Shown: piece by piece, positions 16,828 through 24,775 of the stretch
Layout of the letters: every line of letters begins with the position of its first letter
Numbering within the stretch: position 1 is the first letter of the stretch
Source of the DNA: Actinophytocola algeriensis
GTDB taxonomy: Bacteria > Actinomycetota > Actinomycetes > Mycobacteriales > Pseudonocardiaceae
Length of the DNA stretch: 61,158 bases
Assembly (NCBI RefSeq): GCF_014203735.1
Contig: NZ_JACHJQ010000017.1
Location: forward strand, 1 to 61,158
Direction of reading: 5' to 3'
Program-made: the position numbers and the translations under genes
The notes under the pieces: generated by a model
Databases searched by the model: none
What the model was told of the DNA's origin: nothing
What the model saw: the letters and a program-made list of their open reading frames with translations, nothing else

Positions 16828-18066
16828 ATGACGCACAAGGACGACGTCGGCGCGCTGCCCGGCAGCGCGCCGCAACTGGCGGCCCTGGCCGACCCGGTCT
16901 ACCAGACGGTGGACGGCGGGGTGTTCGACGACCTCGGCACCAGGTTCACCGAGGCAGGCGGCAGGACCGCGGTGGCGACGTACAAGGTCAAGTCTGTGAT
17001 CGGCGACGTCGACGGCGCGTGGGACGGCGCGTCCGCCGACAGCTTCGTCGACTACATGGGCAGGTTCACCGCTGCCGGGATGTCCGTCGCCGACGCGCTG
17101 ACCAGCGCGGCTTCCGATCTGCTCAACGCGGGCGGTGCGGTGCAGGGTGCGCGGGACGCGCTGGAAGGGGTGTTCGCCAACCTCGTCACCGAGGTGCAGG
17201 CGATGGGCTGCCCCGCAGAGGAAGGCGAACTCGAGAAGCAGGTCGACGAGGCGGTCGAGCGGTACCGCCCGCAGGTCGTGGAACAGATCGACCTCGCGAA
17301 CTCGGCGGTGACGAGTGCCGCGTCCGCGGTGTCCGGACTCCTGGACGGCATCAACCCCAGGTTCTCCACGCTGCCCGACCCGGACACCGGCACGTTCGCG
17401 CCGAACGGCGGCGAGCCACTGGAGTGGGTCCCGGTCGTGCCGGAACAGCTCGGGCCCGGCAACGGGGAACCAGGTGAGACGCCGGGCGGCGAGTCGCCAG
17501 GGGGTACGGCGCCGGGTGGTGGTCCTGGCGGTGGCGACACCCAGGGCGAGACCCCTGGCGGAACGCCTGGCGGTGGTCCGCCCGGTGGCGAAGCGCCCGG
17601 CGAGCAAGCCCCGCCAGGGGAGGCGCCAGGTGGGGAGCACCCGAACGGCGAGACGGAGGGCAAGATCCTCGACGTCGCCCAGGGCGAGCTCGGCTACGAG
17701 GAAGGTCCCGGCGACGAGAACAAGTACGGCCCGGCCGCGGCGTGGTGCTCGTCGTTCGCCACGTGGGTGTGGCGCGAGTCCGGTGTCGACATCCCGTCTC
17801 TGCCGTTCACCGGCGACGTCTACACCTGGGGCCAGGAGCGTGGCCTGGCCTACGACGCCGGCAACCTCGGCCAGGCACGCCCCGGTGACGTGCTGCTGTT
17901 CGGCAGCGGCCCGGAGTCCACGAGCACCAGCACCCACATCGGGATCGTGGAATCGGTCGACGGCGACCAGGTCACGCTGATCGAGGGCAACTCCAGTGAC
18001 CGGGTCCAGCGGGTCACCCACAGTCTGTCCGGTGGCGAGTTCTACGGCGGCGTGCACCCGCGGTGA
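16828..18066 (+). CDS. type VII-exported peptidoglycan hydrolase: WXG-like domain, Pro/Gly linker, CHAP amidase
   Basis: 412 residues, RBS GGTGGAGG before ATG 16828. Residues 1-190 are helical with the WxG motif in GAWDGASADSF (near 70). Residues about 205-275 are a low-complexity Gly/Pro/Glu linker of PGG-x repeats. The C-terminal CHAP (NlpC/P60-like) domain has the catalytic Cys in AAWCSSFATW (near 307) and His in THIGIVES (near 370). CHAP enzymes cleave peptidoglycan peptide bonds. No Sec or Tat signal is present, so export through the ESX route via the N domain and the small upstream partner is likely. Role in wall remodelling or in competition is open. Confidence 0.87.
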   Translation: MTHKDDVGALPGSAPQLAALADPVYQTVDGGVFDDLGTRFTEAGGRTAVATYKVKSVIGDVDGAWDGASADSFVDYMGRFTAAGMSVADALTSAASDLLNAGGAVQGARDALEGVFANLVTEVQAMGCPAEEGELEKQVDEAVERYRPQVVEQIDLANSAVTSAASAVSGLLDGINPRFSTLPDPDTGTFAPNGGEPLEWVPVVPEQLGPGNGEPGETPGGESPGGTAPGGGPGGGDTQGETPGGTPGGGPPGGEAPGEQAPPGEAPGGEHPNGETEGKILDVAQGELGYEEGPGDENKYGPAAAWCSSFATWVWRESGVDIPSLPFTGDVYTWGQERGLAYDAGNLGQARPGDVLLFGSGPESTSTSTHIGIVESVDGDQVTLIEGNSSDRVQRVTHSLSGGEFYGGVHPR

Positions 18067-18075
18067 GCGAGGTCG

Positions 18076-19398
18076 TCAGGTGTGCAGGTCCACTCCGCGC
18101 GGTTCGCGGACCAGGGACACCGCGATGATCGAGACCACCGACAGCGCCATGATGTAGACCCCGACCGAGACGGCCGTGCCGGTCGACCGCACCAGCGCCT
18201 GTGCGATCGTCGGTGCGAACGCGCCGCCGAGGATGGCGCCCAGCGCGTAGCCGATGGAGACGCCGGAGTAGCGGACCTGGGGTGGGAACATCTCGGCGTA
18301 CAGGGCCGACATCGGTCCGTAGGACAGGCCGAGGCCGAAGGACAGCACGACGATCGCCAGTGCGAACTGCAGCACGTCGGCGGTCTGCATGAGCAGGAAC
18401 ATGGGGATCATCCACACGAACAGCGCCGCGTAGCCGATCTGGAAGGTGCGCACGCGCCCGATGCGGTCGGACAGCCCGCCGGCCCAGAGGGTGAAGACGA
18501 GCCAGCCGACGGCGCCCGCGACCGTGGCGGCCAGGACGCTGGGGCGGGACAGGCCGAGAGACGTGCCGTAGCCGATGAAGTAGGCGATGAGCAGGTAGCC
18601 GGCGGCGTTGTTCGCCACGAAGATCAGCGCGGTGAGCACGACGCCCCGGGTGTGGGAGCGGAAGAGGTCCCGTAGCGGGGCCGAGGAGTGCGCCCTGCGT
18701 GTCAGCATCTCCTGGAAGACCGGGCTTTCCTCGACGATGCGCCGGATGATGTAACCGCCGATGATCAGGACGACGGAGAACAGGAACGGGATGCGCCAGC
18801 CCCAGGAGAGGAACTGGTCCTCGGTGGTGAGCGAGGTGATCAGCCAGAGCACGCCGGTGGCCAGGATCAGGCCGATCGGGACGCCGATCTGCGGGTAGGC
18901 GCCGAACAGGCCGCGCTTGTGCGTCGGGGCGTGTTCGACCGCCATCAGCGCCGCGCCGCCCCACTCGCCGCCTGCCGAGAAGCCTTGCACGATGCGCAGC
19001 ACGATCAGCAGGATGGGCGCCGCGATGCCGATGCCCGCGTAGGTCGGCAGCAGGCCGATCAGTGTGGTCGCCCCGCCCATCAGCAGCAGCGTGAGGACCA
19101 GCATCTTCTTGCGGCCGAGCCGGTCACCGAACCGGCCGGCCATGATCGCGCCGAGCGGGCGGAACAGGAAGCTGATGCCGATGGTGGCCAGCGAGACGAG
19201 TTCGGAGAGCCCGGCGGACTCCTCGCCCAGCGGCGCGAAGAACAGCGGGGCGAAGACCAGGCTCGCGGCCTGGGCGTAGATGAAGAAGTCGTACCACTCG
19301 ATGGTGGTGCCGGCGAGGGTGCTCGCCAGCACCCGGCGCTCCTCCCTGGTCCTGGCAGAGCTGGGTGCGGGGGCGGTGTGGCGGACTGAGTCGGACAT
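18076..19398 (-). CDS. MFS transporter of the MHS (metabolite:H+ symporter) family
   Basis: 440 residues with 12 predicted membrane helices. Family marks: TIEWYDFFIYAQAASLVF in helix 1, the MFS signature GRFGDRLGRKKML between helices 2 and 3, and GEWGGAALMAVEHAP after helix 4, all typical of MHS carriers (shikimate, alpha-ketoglutarate, proline/betaine type). RBS GGAGAGG precedes ATG 19398. The likely cargo is a small organic acid or osmolyte, but the substrate cannot be told from sequence. Convergent with the CHAP gene, with only 9 bases between stops. Confidence 0.9.
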   Translation of the reverse strand: MSDSVRHTAPAPSSARTREERRVLASTLAGTTIEWYDFFIYAQAASLVFAPLFFAPLGEESAGLSELVSLATIGISFLFRPLGAIMAGRFGDRLGRKKMLVLTLLLMGGATTLIGLLPTYAGIGIAAPILLIVLRIVQGFSAGGEWGGAALMAVEHAPTHKRGLFGAYPQIGVPIGLILATGVLWLITSLTTEDQFLSWGWRIPFLFSVVLIIGGYIIRRIVEESPVFQEMLTRRAHSSAPLRDLFRSHTRGVVLTALIFVANNAAGYLLIAYFIGYGTSLGLSRPSVLAATVAGAVGWLVFTLWAGGLSDRIGRVRTFQIGYAALFVWMIPMFLLMQTADVLQFALAIVVLSFGLGLSYGPMSALYAEMFPPQVRYSGVSIGYALGAILGGAFAPTIAQALVRSTGTAVSVGVYIMALSVVSIIAVSLVREPRGVDLHT

Positions 19399-19493
19399 CG
19401 GAACCTCTCCGTTCTGACGGTCGACATCAGTGTGATCAACCGAGTGCGGTGTCGGGCACCGCTGAAGGTGGCAGCCGTGTCATCTCACCCACC

Positions 19494-19934
19494 TCAGCCG
19501 GGTGTGATGGCGTAGTGCTCGCGCACCTCGCCGACGTTCGGCACGCCGTTGAACCCGTCCAGGTTCCCTACGGAGACGATGATCGACCCGTCCTCGGTGA
19601 CGTACTCCATCGGAGTGCTCCAGCCGTCCTCGAGGTCGGGCGACGCGGCGAAGGCCCGCAGGAGGTCCTCCATGACCGCGACGGCCTCGTCCTCGGTGGT
19701 CGCCTCGAGCACGACGTCGCTACGTATCCAGCCGCCACCGAACTGGAAGTTGCAGTCCCACTCCGCGGACGCCACACCGTCGACGGCGAGCGCCGTCTCC
19801 CTGAACACGTCCTCACAGTCCCAGTTCCTCGCTCGCCCCAAGCTGAGCAGCGCGGCGAGTGTGCCGCCGACGGGCCCTGCCCCGGACATCCTTCGCACGA
19901 GCCGACGCCGCAGGCGCGCCCACCTTCTGCCCAT
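19494..19934 (-). CDS. hypothetical protein, 146 aa
   Basis: The start at 19934 is chosen for GAGAGG upstream; the frame is open further. The N terminus is Arg-rich (MGRRWARLRRRLVRR) followed by a mildly hydrophobic stretch. The body has alternating acidic and hydrophobic residues, DWCEDVFRE-like and VASAEWDCNFQFGGGWIRSDVVLEA. The second half resembles small alpha/beta proteins of unknown function common in actinomycetes. Located 40 bases downstream of a small membrane protein on the same strand. No function assigned. Confidence 0.65.
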   Translation of the reverse strand: MGRRWARLRRRLVRRMSGAGPVGGTLAALLSLGRARNWDCEDVFRETALAVDGVASAEWDCNFQFGGGWIRSDVVLEATTEDEAVAVMEDLLRAFAASPDLEDGWSTPMEYVTEDGSIIVSVGNLDGFNGVPNVGEVREHYAITPG

Positions 19935-19974
19935 CAAAGCCTCTCGTCGATGTCCCCGCACGTCGCGGTGGCGG

Positions 19975-20307
19975 TCAGCGCCTCCTCGCACGGGCGGGGG
20001 TGGCACCGCCGCCACCTGCCGCGAGGGTGCCGATGATCGTGCCGATGACCAGCAGGGGCATCAGGAGTCTCACCAGCATCGCCCATGCTGCCTTGCCGCC
20101 CACGATGACGACGCCGACTCCCATGCCGAGCACCAGCACGACGACGTCCACCAGCCAGGCCAGGAACCGTGCCCCTCCACCTGCCTTGACGTAGAGGACA
20201 CCGTCGCGGAACGGCGCGAGCCGCTTGGCGGTCTGTGGTCCGAGGACCTGCTCCGCGTGCGCCCTGGCGCGTTCCTGAACGGGGAGTTGCCCATTCGGGA
20301 CGGTCAT
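19975..20307 (-). CDS. small membrane protein, possibly RDD-like
   Basis: 110 residues, GGAG before ATG 20307. A soluble N terminus (about 45 residues) is followed by ARFLAWLVDVVVLVLGMGVG and a second hydrophobic helix near residues 78-98, ending in an Arg tail. The R-F-L-x-x-L-x-D start of the first helix resembles RDD proteins, but only two helices are present rather than three or four. Probably cotranscribed with the 146-residue hypothetical gene downstream. Function unknown. Confidence 0.65.
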   Translation of the reverse strand: MTVPNGQLPVQERARAHAEQVLGPQTAKRLAPFRDGVLYVKAGGGARFLAWLVDVVVLVLGMGVGVVIVGGKAAWAMLVRLLMPLLVIGTIIGTLAAGGGGATPARARRR

Positions 20308-20483
20308 GTGTTCTCCGGTCGATCAGGGCGTGACTGGTCAGGACGCGACCTGCGCCATGGGCATCGTATGGGTTGCTCCTTGCACTGCGCTGCCCGTAGT
20401 GCACCCGTACTCCACTGTGCACCGTCCCGTACGGGCGCGGTGGTCGTGTGATAGATCTGTGACTCGCTGCGACACTGCGGCCG

Positions 20484-20522
20484 CGTGCGTATGTCCCGTG
20501 CGTATGTCCCGTGCGTATGTCC
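20484..20522. repeat. three perfect tandem copies of a 13-mer
   Basis: CGTGCGTATGTCC occurs three times head to tail (20484-20496, 20497-20509, 20510-20522) in the gap between two divergent genes. The period is not a multiple of three and no spacers are present. It lies about 60 bases before the start of the DUF4333 lipoprotein, so it could be a repeated protein-binding site or slippage product. Confidence 0.85.
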
Positions 20523-20584
20523 ACTGTGGAGTTCAGGTGCCGCGGGGCGTGATTCAGCCGACGCGGCGACACGAGGGAGAGATT

Positions 20585-20919
20585 GTGCGGATGTTGCTCG
20601 CTGTTCGAACTGTGCTGACCGGTGCCGCGTGCGCCGTGGTGACCCTCACGGGTTGCTCGGTGAGCGTGGCGCCTGCGGAAGACCCCACGATCTCGAAGGA
20701 GAACCTCGAACAGGGCATCAGCGACGCGCTGGAGAAGGCTGTGGGGCAGCGTCCGGACTCGGTCGAGTGCCCCGGCTCGGTGAAAGCGAAGGAGGGGAGT
20801 CGGTCCGCTGCGAGCTGAGCGCGGGATCCGTCCGGTATGGACTGACCGCGACCGTCGGTTCGTACCACAACGGCAAGGCGGAGTACGACGTCAAGGTCGA
20901 CGAAGAGCCGGCCAGCTGA
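20585..20919 (+). pseudogene. DUF4333-type lipoprotein gene with a single frameshift
   Basis: GTG 20585 follows GAGGGAGAG. The N terminus is a lipoprotein signal with lipobox LTGC (V-V-T-L-T-G-C). The frame then reads QRPDSVECPGSVKAKEG before going out of frame at the G4 run near 20795; in the next frame the match resumes with ESVRCELSAG, RYGLTATVGSYHNG and KAEYDVKVDEEPAS, exactly the second half of a DUF4333 domain (paired Cys in ECPG and VRCEL). Restoring one base gives an intact protein of about 111 residues. Either a real mutation or a sequencing error in a homopolymer. Confidence 0.8.
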
Positions 20920-21136
20920 CGGCGCGACGGAAGACAATCGCTCCGATATCATTCTGCCAGAAGTTCTCTTCGGCACCATAAATGACGAGTGAATTACCCG
21001 AACTCGGTGCGATGTCGCCGAGGCGCCGGAATCGCGCATTATTTCCTACCTTCGAGCTCCCGTGGCCGGCAGAGTCAGCGCCAGTTGTCCGAGAGGTGCG
21101 GACAGCATCCCGGTCCGCCGGGTGGATGGGTATGCC

Positions 21137-21217
21137 GTGAAAGGCGCGTTCGGGACATCGCCGGTGTTGTGAAAGGCGCGTTGAGGGCGTTGACCATGCC
21201 CTGAAAGCGCCTTTCAC
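21137..21217. repeat. GTGAAAGGCGC intergenic repeat words, direct and inverted
   Basis: GTGAAAGGCGCGTT occurs at 21137-21150 and 21169-21182 in direct orientation, and an inverse version (CTGAAAGCGCCTTTCAC, 21201-21217) follows. That third element is itself nearly palindromic. Similar GTGAAAGGCG words are abundant between genes in Pseudonocardiaceae in my recollection; their role is not known. Confidence 0.7.
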
Positions 21218-21231
21218 GGCACAACGGGATG

Positions 21232-21365
21232 GCAGGCAGACCGACCCATGTCAAGCCTCCGAAGATGCCAACCCCCCGGTAGCCATCCCGGAGACCTGCC
21301 CCTCCGGCGAGGAGCCGCCGGAGGCAAACCCGTCCGACGAAGACACCCGTTCGGCGAGGGCAAAC
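21232..21365. repeat. dispersed intergenic repeat, copy B (partner at 16220-16345)
   Basis: Carries the same 15-base and 33-base exact blocks as copy A, with about 35 diverged bases between them in each copy, followed by degenerate CCGTCCGACGAAGAC and TTCGGCGAGG words. It immediately follows the GTGAAAGGCGC repeats, which copy A lacks. Confidence 0.7.
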
Positions 21366-21452
21366 CACGAACTCACCCGGCCACCGCAAGCGGACACAGC
21401 ACTAGCATCACCGGCAAGGGAAGTCGTCCACAACCCGCTAGGAGGTGCGGCG

Positions 21453-22232
21453 ATGGACACGTCCGCGTATTTGGACGTTGTCGTCGAGCAGACGAGCACG
21501 TTGGCCGATTGGGTGCACGGCAGGGATGCGTCTGCCCCGGTGCCGACGTGTCCGAAGTGGACACTGGCTGACCTCGTCGACCACGTCGGTGCGGGGCAGC
21601 GCATGGCGGCGATGCTCGTGGGTGAGCGGATGACCGAGCCGAGCAGGGCGTTCGCAGGCTACGTTCCTGGTCCGGCCGATCCGGCCCAGTGGCGCGCCTG
21701 GCTGACCGAGGGCGCTGCCGAGGTGAAGCAGGCGTTCGAATCGGTCGCCGATGACACGCCGGTGTGGGATCCGTCCGGCGGTGCCGCTGGCGTGCTGTTC
21801 TGGTCACGCCGGATGTTCGGCGAGGCTTGCGTGCATCGCGCGGACGCGGCCGTGGCGCTCGGCATGCGGTACGAGCTGGCGCCGGAGTTCGCCGTCGAGG
21901 CCATCGAGGACTGGCTGGACACGATGACCTCCCGCGGCTACTGGGAGAACAGGCCGGACTTCGCCGATGCGATGCGCGGCGCGGGCCAGACCCTGCATTT
22001 CCACGCGACCGACGCGCCCGGGGAGTGGGTGGCACGCCGGGAGCCGGACAGGGTCGTCCTGGAACGCACGCACACGAAGGCGGACGTCGCGGTACGCGGC
22101 CCGGCCGTCGAGCTGCTGCTCGTGCTCAGCAGGCGCCGCTCGCTGGCAGCGGCTCCCGGCGTGGAAGTGCTCGGGGATCGGGCCCTGTTCGACCACTGGA
22201 TCGGACACATGGACTGGGTCACCGACGGCTGA
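21453..22232 (+). CDS. maleylpyruvate isomerase-family (mycothiol-dependent, DinB-like) protein
   Basis: 259 residues; GGAGG before ATG 21453. The N-terminal MDMPI/DinB four-helix domain shows CPKWTLADLVDHVGAGQRMAA and the later His-containing helix GEACVHRADAA, which together provide the three metal-binding His (VDH, VHR and one near GVLFW). The C-terminal part (TADVAVRG-like: KADVAVRGPAVELLLVLSRR) is the usual SCP-like tail of this family. Such proteins use mycothiol as cofactor for isomerisation or detoxification; most have no known substrate. Confidence 0.88.
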   Translation: MDTSAYLDVVVEQTSTLADWVHGRDASAPVPTCPKWTLADLVDHVGAGQRMAAMLVGERMTEPSRAFAGYVPGPADPAQWRAWLTEGAAEVKQAFESVADDTPVWDPSGGAAGVLFWSRRMFGEACVHRADAAVALGMRYELAPEFAVEAIEDWLDTMTSRGYWENRPDFADAMRGAGQTLHFHATDAPGEWVARREPDRVVLERTHTKADVAVRGPAVELLLVLSRRRSLAAAPGVEVLGDRALFDHWIGHMDWVTDG

Positions 22233-22322
22233 CCACATCTGGACGGCCACTCGTCGACGGTGATTCGCGTGGCCGGCTGCTCGGCCGGTCTGCGATGACA
22301 TCCGCGCACCTCAAGGACAGTC

Positions 22323-22340
22323 CATCAATCCAGTTTGATG
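22323..22340. promoter_or_regulatory. ArsR-type operator
   Basis: CATCAA-TCCAGT-TTGATG is a perfect 6-base inverted repeat with a 6-base spacer, the typical form of ArsR-family operators (ATCAA...TTGAT). It ends one base before TATGCT (22341-22346), a possible -10, which lies 8 bases before ATG 22354; autoregulation of a near-leaderless transcript is implied. Confidence 0.75.
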
Positions 22341-22353
22341 TATGCTGTGGGGC

Positions 22354-23127
22354 ATGCTGGACTCGGGTCAAGCACCACCGTCGTTCGTCCGGCTGGCCGC
22401 GCATCCGCTCCGCTGGCGGCTGCTCACCGAGCTCGCAGGCAGCGACTACCGGGTCCGCGAGCTGGTGGCGCTGGTCGGCCAACCGCAGAACCTGGTCTCC
22501 TACCACCTGCGGCTCCTGCGCGACGGCGGGCTGGTCACCACCACCCGCAGCAGCTTCGACGGCCGCGACAGCTACTACCACCTGGATCTCGGCCACTGCG
22601 CGAACGCGCTGGCCGCCACCGGCGCCGCCCTCCACCCGGCCCTGCGACCATCAGGTACGACCCCCACGGTCGTGGGGAAGCAGGTCGCCGTGCTGTTCGT
22701 GTGCACCGGCAACAGCGCCCGCTCGCCCATCGCCGAGGCCCTGCTCCAGCACCGCGCCGACGGCTGGGTGCACGCCGTCAGCGCCGGCACCCGCCCCAAA
22801 CCCCAGCTCCACGCCACCACCGCACAGATACTGCGCGAGGCGTTCGACATCGACATCGCCGGCCGGCGCCCCCGGCACCTCGACACCGTGACCCGGCGCC
22901 GCTTCGACCACGTGATCACCCTGTGCGACAGAGCCCGCGAAGCCTGCCCCGAGTTCGACCACCACCCGCGGCGCGCCCACTGGAGCATCCCCGACCCGGC
23001 CAACGGCACGGGCACGTCTCAAGCCACCCATCGCCGCTTCGAGGACACCGCCGAGGAGATCGACACCCGCGTCCGGCACCTGCTGCCGGTCCTCGCCACC
23101 GACCACCACGAGGAGATCCAGCCGTGA
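22354..23127 (+). CDS. ArsR-type regulator fused to a low-molecular-weight phosphatase/arsenate reductase domain
   Basis: 257 residues from ATG 22354 (22342 is an in-frame alternative). Residues 1-95 are an ArsR winged helix (HPLRWRLLTELAGSDYRVRELVALVGQPQNLVSYHLRLLRDGGLV). From about residue 110 comes a LMW-PTP/ArsC domain with the P-loop CTGNSARS (Cys near 117) and a terminal DP general-acid region (SIPDPANGTG). This fusion is known in actinobacterial arsenic loci, where a reductase converts As(V) to As(III) and the HTH controls expression. No arsenite pump is in the window. The stop overlaps the next start (GTGA). Confidence 0.88.
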   Translation: MLDSGQAPPSFVRLAAHPLRWRLLTELAGSDYRVRELVALVGQPQNLVSYHLRLLRDGGLVTTTRSSFDGRDSYYHLDLGHCANALAATGAALHPALRPSGTTPTVVGKQVAVLFVCTGNSARSPIAEALLQHRADGWVHAVSAGTRPKPQLHATTAQILREAFDIDIAGRRPRHLDTVTRRRFDHVITLCDRAREACPEFDHHPRRAHWSIPDPANGTGTSQATHRRFEDTAEEIDTRVRHLLPVLATDHHEEIQP

Positions 23128-23495
23128 CTGACCAGTACGCCAGCGTCCGCTACCTCGTCGACGACGTGCAATCGGCCATCGACTTCTACACCACCCACCT
23201 CGGCTTCACCCTCCGCACCGACGCCGCACCCGCCTTCGCGGACGTGACTCGCGGATCGTTGCGCCTCCTGCTGTCCGGACCCGCCAGCTCCGGCGCCCGC
23301 GCCACCCCCGAGGACGCCGCGGCCGCCGGCCACAATCGCATCCACCTCGTCCTCGACGATCTGGACGCCGAGATCGCCCGGCTGGGCGACGCGGGCATCT
23401 CCTTCCGCAGCGACCTGGTCACCGGGCCCGGCGGGCGCCAGATCCTGCTCGCCGACCCGGCAGGCAACCTCGTCGAGCTGTTCGAACCGGCCTAG
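23124..23495 (+). CDS. VOC/glyoxalase-family protein coupled to the ArsR fusion
   Basis: 123 residues; GTG 23124 overlaps the previous stop, with GAGGAG upstream. Two beta-alpha-beta-beta-beta modules are seen: VRYLVDDVQSAIDFYTTHLGF and the closing GPGGRQILLADPAGNLVELFEP. Metal positions of this superfamily (His/Glu) are partly visible: IHLVLDD and LVELFE. In arsenic operons VOC proteins may be C-As lyases (ArsI) or resistance proteins, but ArsI needs a Cys pair that I do not see here, so another small-molecule resistance role is more likely. Confidence 0.85.
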   Translation: MTDQYASVRYLVDDVQSAIDFYTTHLGFTLRTDAAPAFADVTRGSLRLLLSGPASSGARATPEDAAAAGHNRIHLVLDDLDAEIARLGDAGISFRSDLVTGPGGRQILLADPAGNLVELFEPA

Positions 23496-23779
23496 AGGCC
23501 CTCGCCTGTGCGTCGGCCAGATCCTGGCAGTGCGGTAATGCTCGCGGGGCGGGGAGCGGGCAGCCTGTCTCGCTGACTTTGTCCTTCGCCCGGTCGAGGA
23601 GGTGTTTCACGTTCTGGAGCGGTGATCGCAATGTCGGCGATCACCCTGTGGAACTGCGTAACGCGAAGGGGTGGATGTGCGCACCTCTTCGTATTCCACG
23701 CAATTCTTTCCTGGGCATTCGGCAGTAACGTGCGAAGACGTCCGAGATCGTTCATCGATCACTTCGTAAGGAGACAGCA

Positions 23780-24649
23780 ATGCCCGAATTGGCTGGCCGT
23801 CGTGTGTTTTACGCGGCCCTTGCCGTGCCGATCGCCATGGTGATCGCGCCGCTGACCGCGTCCGCGGGAGTGGCGGGCGAGACCATGGTGACCGAGCAGG
23901 CGCAGCCGGGTGCGGTCGCGACGGAGAGCGGGACCGCGGCCGCCGCGCACGCGACCGACGTCGGCAGGTTCGCGGACGGGCCCGACTGGTACTGGTGGCA
24001 TGGCGGGGATGTCGTGCACACCGAGTCCGAGGACACCCAGGTGACCCATGTGGTCAACGGCATCCACAACAACACCGTCATCGGCAACTCGTCCGAGGAC
24101 ACCACCGTCGTCAAGGACGACGGGTTCTCGCCGGGACCGGACTGGTACTGGGCGGACGATGTCGATGTCGTCCACACCGAGTCCGAGGACACCCAGGTGA
24201 CCTATGTGGTCAACGGCATCTACAACGACAGCGTGGTCGGCAACTCGTCCGAGGAGACGACCGTCGTCAAGGATGACGGGTTCTCGCCAGGGCCGGACTG
24301 GTACTGGGCGGACGATGTCGATGTCGTCCACACCGAGTCCGAGGACACCCAGGTGACCTATGTGGTCAACGGCATCCACAACAACACCGTCATCGGCAAC
24401 TCGTCCGAGGACACCACCGTCGTCAAGGACGGCGTCGACGGGTACGAGGCCGTCCACGAGGACGACGGTGCCCACGAGGACGACGATGCCTACGAGGACG
24501 ATGCCCACGAGGACGGTTCCTACGAGGACGGTTCCCACGATGACGACGACGACATCACGGCGTCCTACTTCGAGGAACTGAGCGCAGGCGCCGGCATCGG
24601 CGGTGCGTACACCGAGTCCATCGAGAGCGGCTCCTTCAGCCTGGACTGA
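23780..24649 (+). CDS. secreted acidic protein with 52-residue tandem repeats (no recognised family)
   Basis: 289 residues, RBS AAGGAGA. A signal peptide (AALAVPIAMVIAPLTASAG) is followed by a short spacer and three tandem units starting GPDWYW at residues 67, 119 and 171, each about 52 residues (156 bases). Conserved words in a unit are DVVHTESEDTQVT, VVNGI, NSSE and TTVVKD. Residues 222-258 form a very acidic run of HEDD/YEDD words. No Cys in the mature part and no membrane anchor. Calcium or cation binding or a wall/biofilm role would suit, but this is inference. Repeat DNA is nearly identical, indicating recent duplication. Confidence 0.85.
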   Translation: MPELAGRRVFYAALAVPIAMVIAPLTASAGVAGETMVTEQAQPGAVATESGTAAAAHATDVGRFADGPDWYWWHGGDVVHTESEDTQVTHVVNGIHNNTVIGNSSEDTTVVKDDGFSPGPDWYWADDVDVVHTESEDTQVTYVVNGIYNDSVVGNSSEETTVVKDDGFSPGPDWYWADDVDVVHTESEDTQVTYVVNGIHNNTVIGNSSEDTTVVKDGVDGYEAVHEDDGAHEDDDAYEDDAHEDGSYEDGSHDDDDDITASYFEELSAGAGIGGAYTESIESGSFSLD

Positions 24650-24661
24650 CCCCGCCAGCAC

Positions 24662-24693
24662 GCTGCCGGCTCCCGCATCCGGGAGCCGGCAGC
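24662..24693 (+). terminator. rho-independent-like hairpin after the repeat protein
   Basis: A perfect 14-base stem, GCTGCCGGCTCCCG (24662-24675) and its inverse complement (24680-24693), around a CATC loop, starting 12 bases after the stop at 24649. No U-tract, as is common in actinomycete terminators. Confidence 0.8.
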
Positions 24694-24775
24694 TGTCGTC
24701 GCGGGCCGGGAGCATCCATGGTTGCCGGAGTGGCTCCCGCGGGGACGACCGGCTCGCCCGGCAGCGGTGACGGAG

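Larger units (their letters stand above)
20920..21452. other. 533-base intergenic region containing two repeat families
   Basis: No gene seen. The left part (20935-21060) is AT-richer than average. The middle holds the GTGAAAGGCGC words (21137-21217) and the right part holds dispersed repeat copy B. The last 60 bases should contain the promoter of the 21453 gene. Confidence 0.5.

Noticed and set aside
20484-20522. CRISPR array
   Set aside because: Tandem 13-mers without spacers and no cas genes in the window.
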